From Sophora flavescens (taxonomy: Eukaryota; Streptophyta; Magnoliopsida; Fabales; Fabaceae), in the NCBI GenBank assembly GCA_030762895.1, contig CM061070.1, positions 79,041,291 to 79,105,290 on the forward strand: a stretch of 64,000 bases of DNA, given 5' to 3'. Position 1 is the stretch's first letter, and every line of letters begins with the position of its first letter. The position numbers and the translations under genes were made by a program. Shown piece after piece: positions 55,213-64,000 of this stretch. Below the pieces are notes generated by a model. The model made no database searches and was not told the origin of the DNA. It worked only from the letters and a program-made list of their open reading frames with translations.

Positions 55213-56884
55213 TGTTAGTGGCTACGGTCTCAAGGGGGGGGGGGGGGGGTGAATTGAGATATTGAAAACTTATTCAACAATTTAAAGTAAAACAGTGTTT
55301 CTTTTAAAGAAAATTGGTTTTCACTCAATTTTAATTCCCAAGAATAAGGTTATGGAACAAGTAATGATGACAAGAATAATTATAAGTAGGAACAACAGAT
55401 TGCAGATTTAAAGATTCAAGTTTAAACAAGTATATGGAGTTTAGGGATTAGAAGAACACACAAACCGATTTATCCTGGTTCGGCTACCTCCTCTGGTAAG
55501 CCTACATCCAGTCCCACACCTCTGTGGATTTCTTCACTATAATAAGCAATTACACAATTCTATTTACAGCAACACAAGGATACCCTCCTTGCTTGAAAAA
55601 TCTCCAGAAAGCACACTAGCTTTCCTTACCCAAGGATTCCATATATTCTTGTTGAACCCTAAGAGATACCCTCTCTTAGTCACTCTAATTCACAAAAAGA
55701 ATTGAGTAGAATCAAGACTCTAAAAGCCTGATAATACAAATTGAAGTTCTAACTATCACACTTTTCTCAGAGATGAAGCACTTTGTATTACAATCAGAAT
55801 GGGTTGCGTTTATTGTATATGTTGTTGTTGTTGTCGTTGTGGAAAAGTGTTCCTTTGATCTCTCTTTATATAGAAGACAGATTATAGCCGTTGGGATCAT
55901 TTAAGACAGATTTGGATCTGATTTAACAAAATCTGCTTTCTTGATTATTGATCTCCAAATGTGATTCTGTTTGATCTTTGTAGATATTTCGTCCTTCTTG
56001 AGATATAACCGTTTCCATCTGAAAGGATAGCCAAGTCTTTTTTTGAAGAGTAATTAATCCGTGTTTATGTGAAGAGAAAATATCCGCGTTTATTTGAAGA
56101 GAAAAATATCCGCGTCCATTTGCCACGTCAGCAGACGGGAGTATTAGCTCAAGGTTATTGGACGGGCTCCAACTGGTTTGACGAGCTTTATATATCATGT
56201 AAGTGGACGGAGCTTCTAATTTAGCGTGTATCATTAGTAGACGAGCTCTCCAAGTGTTACTATTAGTAGACGCGCGCTCTTGTTACTTTCTTCAGTGGAC
56301 GCGTGCTTCTTTTACATCAATGGATGCGTGCTTCTTTTACATTAGTGGACGCGTGCTTCTTTTACATTAGTGGACGCGTGCTCCAAGTTCCACATCAGCA
56401 GACGAGATCTTCTGTTTCCTTAGTGGACGCGCTTCATGTGCCACATCAGTAGACGAGATCTTCTGCTTCCTTCAGTGGACGCGCTTCTGTGCCACGTCAG
56501 CAGACGAGATTTTCTGTTTCCTTCAGTGCACGCGCTTCTGTGCCACGTCAGTAGACGAGATCTTCCGTTTCTTTCAGTGGACGTGCTTCATGTGCCGTTT
56601 CAGTGGACGACAGCTTTTTACTTTGTTCTTTTAGTGGACGCGCTTTCTTTGTTCTTTTAGTGGACGTCAGCTTTTTACTTTGTTGTTCCTTTAGTGGACG
56701 AGCTCTTTAATTGTTCATTGGACTTTAGCTCTTTACTCTGTTGGACGTCACCTTTTTACTTTGTTGGAGAGTGATATTCTATGCAACTTAACACGTAATG
56801 AGTACATAGTCAAAATCAAAAGTCTTATGCAAAATACACTTTGTTTGTCATACATCAAAACATGAATGAGGGCTTAGTCTTACA
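55213..56884 (-). repeat. 3' LTR of SIRE-like element (1672 bp)
   Basis: The borders are TGTTAGTGGC on the left and cttagtcttaca on the right, next to the polypurine tract. It contains a run of 16 G (55234-55249) and a field of degenerate repeats of agtggacgcg, gccacgtcagcagacgag and similar from about 56150 to 56760. Compared with the right LTR it differs by scattered substitutions, by small indels and by the number of tggacgcgtgcttcttttac units. Plus-strand frames across the repeats are artefacts. Confidence 0.9.
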
Positions 56885-56898
56885 AACTCCCCCTTTTT
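56885..56898 (-). promoter_or_regulatory. Polypurine tract of SIRE-like element
   Basis: On the minus strand the sequence AAAAAGGGGGAGTT directly precedes the 3' LTR, the position for plus-strand DNA priming. Confidence 0.85.
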
Positions 56899-57555
56899 GA
56901 TTATGACAAACCTTACCATACTTAACCTTAGTTATTAAGAAATCAGAGTGCAACTATTCAGTAAGCATGGTTCTTGAGTTATTTTCGTCCTCCCCCTGTG
57001 TCATTGATATCTTTCAAAAGATCAAGTGTTATCATATCATTAAAAAAAATCATCTTGCATTTATTATAAGTTCAAGTATGTCTTTTCAAAGCAGTTCATA
57101 CTCAGGTATCAGAGAAAAAAAAAATTTACATATTAGAGGAAAAAAATTTTTTATAGCAAATGCACGGTTCATCTTTATGGTTCATATTTCTCCCCCTTTG
57201 TCAGAGAAATAAAAATTAAAAAATTGTATATCAGAAAATGCATGGTTCATTTTTATGGTTCATACTTTTCAGATGTATGGTTCATCTTTCTAGTTCATCT
57301 CAGATGTATGGTTCATCTTTCTAGTTCATCTCAGATGTATGATTCATCTTTCTAGTTCATCTCAGATATATGGTTCATCTTTCTAGTTCATCTCAAATGT
57401 ATGGTTCATCTTTCTCCCCCTTTGTCATCATAAAAAAGAAACTATGGAGAATATTGAAATCAATCTTAATAAACAGTCTTGCATTTATTGATAATAAAGT
57501 ATTTCAGAACTTATGCAATACATCAAAACATCCAAAATACCAACAAAAAAAAAAA
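56899..57555 (-). other. 3' non-coding internal region with 31-bp repeats
   Basis: Between RNase H and the polypurine tract. Units of about 31 bp, gtatggttcatctttctagt plus tcatctcagat, repeat about five times at 57260-57400. No envelope-like ORF is recognised. Confidence 0.75.
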
Positions 57556-58999
57556 TTACAGACACCTAAGGACGCTTAGCATCTTGTCCATGTCCTTCAT
57601 AATTTTCAGCAACTTGTGCTGCCTTGCGAGCCATCTGTTATTAGTTATTTTGAGGATAATTATGCCAAGTTCCCTTCTTATAAAGAAGAAACTCTCCTTA
57701 TTTAGTGGTTTGGTGAATATATCAGCTAATTGCTTAGTTGTATCTATATGTTCAATCACAACATCACCACTTTGAATATGATCCCTGATAAAATAATGTC
57801 TAATTTCAATATGCTTGGTTCTTGAGTGCATAATTGGGTTCTTTGTTAGATTAATTGCACTAGTGTTATCACACTTTATTGGTATATGATCCAGATAAAC
57901 ACCATAGTCAATTAATTGTTGTTTCATCCATAGGATTTGAGCACAACAACTCCCAGCTGCAACATATTCTGCTTCAGCTGTGGATAAGGTCATACTAGTT
58001 TACTTTTTACTAAACCAGGACACTAGGGAATTTCCTAATAAATGGCATGTTCCACTTGTGCTCTTCCTATCTAACTTGCATCCAGCAAAGCCAGAGTCGG
58101 AATATCCTATTAATGTGCAAGTGGATCCCTTGGGATACCACAACCCCATTTCTTTTGTTCCTAAAAGATACTTCATGATTCTTTTAACTGCAGTAAGATG
58201 TGATTCTTTAGGATTAGCTTGATATCTTGCACACATATACACACTGAACATTATATCTGGTCTACTAGCAGTGAGATAAAGTAAGGATCCGATAATACCT
58301 CTATACTTGGATACATCTTTAGATTTACCATGTTCATCTTTGTCCAAGTAGCAGGCTGGACTCATTAGTAGCACCAAAAATAATGTCATCAACATATATT
58401 TGAACAAGTAATATATTGTGTGCTTTTGTTTTAGTAAATAGTGTAGTATCAACTTTTCCTCTTTTAAAGCCTTTCTCTAGGGAAAAATTGCTTAACCTCT
58501 CATACCAAGCTCTAGGAGCTTGCTTGAGTCCATAGAGGGCTTTAGTCAGTTTATAGACATGATTTGGGAACTCACTATCAACAAACCCAGGGGGTTGGCT
58601 TACATATACTTCCTCTTGTATTATTCCATTTAAAAAGGCACTTTTCACATCCATTTGGTACAGTTTAAAGTTCATTATACAAGCATAGGCTAAGAGCATT
58701 CTTATGGCTTCTAATCTAGCTACGGGAGCATATGTTTCATCATAATCAATTCCTTCTTCTTGATTGTATCCCTTAGCTACTAGTCTAGCCTTGTTTCTTA
58801 CTATTATTCCATTCTCATCCATTTTGTTTCTAAACACCCATTTAGTTCCGATTATTTGGTTACTTTTGGGTTTTGGAACTGAATCCCAAACTTTGTTCCT
58901 TTTAAATTGATTTAACTCCTCTTGCATTGTAATCATCCAATGTTCATCATTAATATCATCAACAACACATTTTGGTTCTATTTGAGATACAAACGCCAT
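57556..58999 (-). pseudogene. SIRE-like reverse transcriptase and RNase H, damaged
   Basis: Reverse transcriptase reads WVFRNKMDENG, ARLVAKGYNQ, YDETYAPVARLEA, QMDVKSAFLNG and the catalytic IYVDDIIFGATNES (near 58385). Right after that about 60-70 residues normally present are missing and the frame changes; the reading resumes at SPACYLDKDEHGK. RNase H has SRPDIMFSVYMCARYQ, YSDSGFAG and ALSTAEAEYVAAG-type sequence (here TLSTAEAEYVAAG). A TAA at 58000-58002 replaces what is usually a Gln codon after SWFSKK. The gene ends at 57556. No active enzyme is expected. Confidence 0.88.
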
Positions 59000-60538
59000 G
59001 ATATTGCAAATATTCCTTAAAGAGTTTCTAGTAGTTACCCCTTTGGTGATCTCACCAATTATATTGTCTAGGGAATGATTCTTTGAAGCTTGTCACTCCT
59101 TAGGAAGATTATCTTGTTGAAGTTCTGCTTGAGGTTCTTTATTGCTTTCTTCATCTTCCTTTTCCTTGTTGCTCTCCTTTCCTTTATCAGATATCACTTC
59201 ATCCTCAAGAGTTTCTGCATCATCAAAAATGTCCTTTCCCAACCTTTTGGGGTTAGTCTCATCAAATTTTATGTGAACAGATTCCTCTATTGATAAAGTA
59301 TGCTTATTAAACACTCTATATGCTTTTCTAGTTAATGAATAACCTAGGAAAATACCCTCATCAGCTTTGGGATCAAATTTCTCAAGATTATCCTTACCAT
59401 TATTTAGTACAAAACATTTACAGCCAAAGACATGAAAATTAGAAATGTTAGGTTTTCTTCCCTTGTAAAGTTCATATGGATTTTTCTTCAGAATTGGCCT
59501 TATTAGAACTCTATTTAAAACATAACATGCAGTACTCACAGCATCAGCCTAAAAATACTTTGGTAAATTAGAGTCACTTAACATGGTTCTAGAAATTTCT
59601 TCAAGTGACCTATTTTTCCTCTCAACTACGCCATTTTGTTGTGGAGTCCTAGGTGCAGAAAAATTGTGTTTTATACCATGTTCATCACAGAAGTTATCAA
59701 ACTCCTCATTTTGGAATTCTCCTCCACGGTCACTCCTAATTGAAACAATTTTCATGTCTTTCTCATTTTGAGCAACCTTAGCCATTTTCTTAAAAGCTTT
59801 AAAAGCTTCATTATTTTGTGCTAAGAAAAAGGTCCAAGTGAATCTAGAGAAGTCATCAACAATTACAAGAGAATAGAGATTTCCACCAAAGCTTTTTGTC
59901 CTAGAAGGTCCAAAAAGGTCCATGTGCAGTAATTGTAAGGGTCTACTAGTAGAAACAGTGTTTTTAGCCTTAAAAGAGGTTTTCACTTGTTTACCCTTTT
60001 GGCATGCATCACATAGGCCTTCTTTAACAAACTTTTTATTTGGTAAACCGATTACACGTTCTTTGGAAATCAATTTATTCAAGTGATCCATATGAATGTG
60101 AGCTATTCTCCTATGCCAAAGCCATTTTTCATCTTCTTTGGAAATTAAGCAACATGCATCATTGGAAATTAAGTTGTCTATGTCTAGCATATAGATGTTA
60201 TTGATTCTATTTCCAATCAATTTTATGTTATTATCATGAATAGATTCGATCATACACATATTTGAGTTAAAGTTTACCTTGTAGCCTTTATCACATAATT
60301 GGCTTATACTAAGTAGATTGTGTTTGAGTCCTTCCACATAGAGAACATTCTCAATCTTGATTGCTGGACTTTTTACTATTGTTCCAACACCAAGGATTCT
60401 TCCTTTGTTGTTGTCTCCATAGGTGACATTTCCTCCTTCCTTGGGAGTGAAAGATGTAAATTTTGTGATGTCTCCGGTCATGTGTTTGGAGCAGCCACTG
60501 TCCAAAAACCAGCTTGAGGTTTTGGCCTTCAAACACAC
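59000..60538 (-). pseudogene. SIRE-like protease and integrase, two Trp codons changed to stop
   Basis: The protease has FLDSGCSKHMTGD with the catalytic Asp-Ser-Gly near 60490. Integrase has the zinc-binding HIHMDHLNK and CDACQKG, the core LLHMDLFGP and RSDRGGEFQ, and NGVVERKNR. The reading then stops at TAG (59549-59551) in the motif PKYF-W, continues in frame with RVLIRPILKK and FLGYSLTRKAY, and stops at TGA (59093-59095), again where a Trp is expected. After that it leads in frame to the reverse transcriptase. Apart from these two stops this half is well preserved. Confidence 0.9.
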
Positions 60539-60555
60539 CTACAAAACAGATTCTT

Positions 60556-62253
60556 TTATGCTTTTCCTTTAGGTACCCAAATCTGTTTGGGTCCTTTAGT
60601 GTTAGTAGCAACATAAGTTCCTTTTGGAACCCAAATTTGTTTAATGCCAACATGAATGTTCTTTCTAAGTCTACAAGTAGCAGCTGTATGACCTTTCTTT
60701 AGACAATAATAGCATTTAACAAAAGGACTAGATGAGGAAATGGGTGGAACAAAAAGCCTTTTAAAGGATTTTTCATGTACCATTGGCTTATATCCAATTC
60801 CTGCTTTGTCATACACACCCTTCTGCTGTCCCAATATGGCATTCAAGTTATCTCTACCCAAAGTGAACTTAGATAGAGTTGTATTCAGTTTTTCAACTTC
60901 CTTTTCTAGTGTAGTGCATTTGGTGCAAATTGAACTAGATGCAAGTAATTGTGAATTTTCAGTTTCTAGTTCTTTAAGCTTTATTTGTAAAGATGCATTA
61001 TCACTACATTGTTTTGCGATGATCTTTCTAGAAGATTTAAGTTGTTTACCAATTTTAACATATTCTTCATGCAATTCATCGAAAGCATATTGTAACTCAT
61101 CATAGGTAGGAGAGGAATCATTTACCTCGGTTTCACTATCACTTTGATGATTTGCCATGAGACAAAGGTTGGCTTCTTCATTTTCAGATTCACTACTGGT
61201 GGAATTCATATCATTTTCTTCCCAAGCTATGTATGCTCTTCTGGGCTTTCTTCCTTTCTTTTCTTTGCTGTCATTCTTCTCATACTTTTCTTTCTTTTGT
61301 AGCTTTGGACATTCATTTTTGTAGTGTCCAAGCTTTCCACATTCAAAGCATTTGATTGTTGAGGAAGAGCTTTCACCTTTGTTCGTGTTCTTTTTGGTAG
61401 GAAAACCGAATTGCTTCTTGTTTCTATTCTTCTTGATGAATCTTTTAAATTTCCTCACAAGCAATCCCATGTCTTCTTCTTCGGATTATTCACTTTCATC
61501 AAGGTGTTCATCTTCATCACTTTCTATTGATTCTTTGGAAATATGAGCCTTGAGTGGGAGTCCTTTCTTCTTTTTCTCCTTATCTTCATGATCTTTCAAC
61601 CTATTTAGTTCCAATTCGTGTTCTTTCAACTTGCCAAATAGAGTAGCAATTTGCATTGTGTCAAGATCCTTTGCTTCAGCAATTGCAGTAACTTTTGGCT
61701 GCCATTCATGACTCAAACATCTCATAATCTTGTCAATCTTTTTCTCATCTGTGATTGTATGTCCGAGTCCTTCTAACTGGTTCACAATGTGTGTAAACCT
61801 CTTTTGCAAATCATCTATCTCCTCACCATTCTTCATGTGAAAGAGTTCATATTCATGGACTAGTGCATTCATCCTTGCTCTTTTCACATCGTTGGTTCCT
61901 TCATGAGTGAGCTGAAGAGTATCCCACATCTGCTTTGCCGTTTTGCAATTGGAGACCCTGAAAAACTCATCATAATTCAAAGCAGCTGTTATAATATTCT
62001 TTGCTTTAGCATTATAACCAACTCTTCTTTTATCATCATCATTCCAGTCATATTTTGGTTTAGTTTGTTTATTTCCCTTAGCATCAAGAATAAATGGAAC
62101 ATGGGGACCATTTTCAACATCATCTAAAACATCTAAACCTGCAGCCTCAAGAAAGATAAGCATTCTTTCTTTCCAGTACATGTATTGGGAGCCATTAAAG
62201 GTAGGGGGTCTAGTGAGTGAAGCCCCATCACTCAGGATATCATTTGTAGCCAT
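60556..62253 (-). pseudogene. SIRE-like gag, one internal stop
   Basis: Gag starts at ATG 62253 with MATNDILSDGASLTRPPTFN, a usual copia gag start, about 37 bases after the primer-binding site. It has the WDTLQLTHEGT and HMKNGEEIDDLQ core and an acidic stretch with an in-frame TAA (61486-61488). A first zinc knuckle, CFECGKLGHYKNEC, is near 61340. A long coiled-coil part follows, then a second knuckle, CYYCLKKGHTAAT-C, near 60690, and two IWVPKG repeats. It ends with TAA at 60556-60558, and protease lies in another frame. The nucleocapsid precursor packages the element RNA. Confidence 0.9.
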
Positions 62254-62289
62254 CTCTTGAAACTGTTAAGCTTTGTAACAAGAGTTTTA

Positions 62290-62301
62290 GCTCTGGTGCC
62301 A
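62290..62301 (-). promoter_or_regulatory. Primer-binding site of SIRE-like element
   Basis: On the minus strand TGGCACCAGAGC lies two bases after the LTR end CCAACA. It differs at two positions from TGGTATCAGAGC, the initiator-methionine tRNA site seen in the TRIM at 46901. Confidence 0.75.
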
Positions 62302-62303
62302 AT

Positions 62304-63897
62304 TGTTGGTAGTGGCTACGGTCTCAAGAGGGGGGGGGGGGGGTGAATTGAGATATTGAAAACTTAGTCAACAATTTAAAGTAAAACAATGTTTTTTTTT
62401 AAATAAAATTGGTTTTCACTCAATTTTAATTCCCAAAAATAAGGTTATGGAACAAGTAATGATGACAAGAATAATTATAAGTAGGAACAACAGATTGCAG
62501 ATTTAAAGATTCAAGTTTAAACAAGTATATGGAGTTTAGGGATTAGAAGAACACGCAAACCGATTTATCCTGGTTCGGCTACCTCCTCTGGTAAGCCTAC
62601 ATCCAGTCCCACACCTCTGTGGATTTCTTCACTATAATCAGAAATTACACAATTCTATTTACAGCAACACAAGGATACCCTCCTTGCTTGAAAAATCTCC
62701 AAAAAGCACACTAGCTTTATTTACCCAAGGATCCCTTATATCCTTGTTGAACCCTAAGAGATACCCTCTCTTAGTCACTCTAATTCACAAAAAGAATTGA
62801 GTAGAAGCAAGACTCTAAAAGCCTGATAATACAAATTGAAGTTCTAACTATCACACTTTTCTCAAAGATGAAGCACTTTGTTTTACAATCAGAATGAGTT
62901 GCGTTTATTGTATATGTTGTTGTCGTTGTGGAAAAGTGTTCCTTTGATCCCTCTTTATATAGAAGACAGATTATAGCCGTTGGGATCATTTAAGACAGAT
63001 TTGGATCTGATTGAATAAAATCTGCTTTCTTGATTCTTGATCTCCAAATGTGATTCTGTTTGATCTTTGTAGAGATTTCGTCCTTCTTGAGATATAACCG
63101 TTTCCATCTGAAAGGATAGACAAGTCTTTTTTTGAAGAGTAATTAATCCGTGTTTATTTGAAGAGAAAATATCCGCGTTTATTTGAAGAGAAAAATATCC
63201 GCGTCCATTTGCCACGTCAGCAGACGGGAGTATTAGCTCAAGGTTATTGGACGGGCTCCAACTGGTAGACGAGCTTTATATATCATGTAAGTGGACGGAG
63301 CTTCTAATTTTGCGTGTATCATTAGTAGACGAGCTCTCCAAGTGTTACTATTAGTAGACGCGCGCTCTTGTTACTTTCTTCAGTGGACGCGTGCTTCTTT
63401 TACATCAGTGGACGCGTGCTTCTTTTACATTATTGGACGCGTGCTCCAAGTGCCACATCAGCAGACGAGATCTTTTGTTTCCTTAGTGGACGCGCTTCAT
63501 GTGCCACATCAGCAGACGAGATCTTCTGCTTCCTTCAGTGGACGCGCTTCTGTGCCACGTCAGCAGACGAGATTTTCTGTTTCCTTCAGTGGACGTGCTT
63601 CTGTGCCACGTCAGTAGACGAGATCTTCCGTTTCTTTCAGTGGACGTGCTTCATGTGCCCTTTCAGTGGACGACAGCTTTTTACTTTGTTCTTTTAGTGG
63701 ACGCGCTTTCTTTGTTCTTTCAGTGGACGTCAGCTTTTTACTTTGTTGTTCCTTTAGTGGACGAGCTCTTTAATTGTTCATTGGACTTCAGCTCTTTACT
63801 CTGCTGGACGTCACCTTTTTACTTTGTTGGAGAGTGATCTTCTATGCAACTTAACACGTAATGAGTACATAGTCAAAATCAAAAGTCTTATGCAAAA
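62304..63897 (-). repeat. 5' LTR of SIRE-like element, incomplete at its outer end
   Basis: This LTR matches 55213 onward. It has a run of 14 G at 62330-62343, and three extra bases at the border (TGTTGGTAGTGGC against TGTTAGTGGC). Matching stops after gtcttatgcaaaa at 63897; the left LTR continues for about 50 more bases to its end. The sequence after 63897 is different, so the outer end is deleted or interrupted. Confidence 0.88.
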
Positions 63898-64000
63898 CTC
63901 GAAATTCCTTCAAAAGTACTCAAATACCAACTCATGTATGCCATTACTCATGCATTTTGGCAATTTTTGAAGGGAGTATTCGAATACCCCTATTAGTATT
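63898..64000. other. Sequence after the LTR break
   Basis: It contains the near-inverted pair cttcaaaagtactcaaatac and gggagtattcgaatacccct. This may be the edge of a further insertion that continues outside the window. Confidence 0.35.

Larger units (their letters stand above)
55213..63897 (-). mobile_element. SIRE-like Ty1/copia retrotransposon, minus strand, 5' end incomplete
   Basis: Read right to left: a 5' LTR (63897-62304), primer-binding site (62301-62290), gag, protease, integrase, reverse transcriptase and RNase H (62253-57556), polypurine tract (56898-56885) and 3' LTR (56884-55213). The domain order and two-knuckle gag fit the Sirevirus-type copia group. The polyprotein contains several stops, a frame change at the gag-pol border and a deletion in reverse transcriptase after the YVDD motif, so it is not autonomous. 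The right LTR stops matching the left one at 63897. The remnant at 1-47 and 4202-7205 belongs to the same family. Confidence 0.9.

Noticed and set aside
56436..56660. Plus-strand frame rich in CHVSRRD repeats, also at 63499-63837
   Set aside because: It is the LTR gtggacg and cagacgag repeat field read in one frame; the real coding strand of the element is minus.

Overview
The window is plant nuclear DNA, most likely from a dicot and perhaps a legume. The evidence is AT-rich intergenic sequence, several superfamilies of plant transposable elements, an endogenous pararetrovirus, and relics of plant-type genes with plant splice sites. Legume is a guess from the overall look of the repeats, not a proven assignment. 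I see no intact protein-coding host gene. Almost all the coding potential is transposon, viral or pseudogene. The best candidate for a working host gene is a small snoRNA transcription unit on the minus strand (45153-45726).

Layout. 1-7205: an old SIRE-like Ty1/copia remnant, split by a younger internally deleted copia element (48-4196, target duplication ggatg) and by a MULE-type MITE with a 9-bp target duplication. 7643-13383: a complete-ended CACTA transposon with target duplication gag, palindromic subterminal repeats, a 206-bp tandem array and a captured piece of an IST1-like gene. 13384-16802: microsatellites, a large fold-back element, a MITE and the 3' end of another CACTA. 16803-22775, minus strand: an endogenous Caulimoviridae copy with nucleocapsid, protease, reverse transcriptase and RNase H regions plus a second ORF, all broken. 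22776-31140: 2.5-kb direct repeats (gypsy-like) around a captured glycosyltransferase-64 fragment, then a coiled-coil ORF. 31141-36874: very AT-rich DNA with a hAT-like MITE and a well-bounded SINE.

36875-38995, minus strand: cysteine synthase pseudogene. 40237-41950: GRAS fragment and MULE-like sequence. 42411-43147: fold-back element with 90-bp tandem repeats. 45153-45726: box H/ACA and box C/D snoRNA candidates with a promoter-like region. 46281-49349: MITEs and a TRIM. 51848-53695: 5' part of a MUS81-like gene, disrupted by a MITE inside exon 1 and by a stop and a frameshift. 55213-63897, minus strand: a nearly complete SIRE-like copia retrotransposon of the same family as the remnant at the left edge. 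Its 5' LTR stops matching about 100 bases before the window ends.

There is no operon or pathway. The window records nested insertion, gene-fragment capture by three different kinds of element, and decay in which several stop codons fit loss of Trp or Gln codons by C-to-T or G-to-A change.
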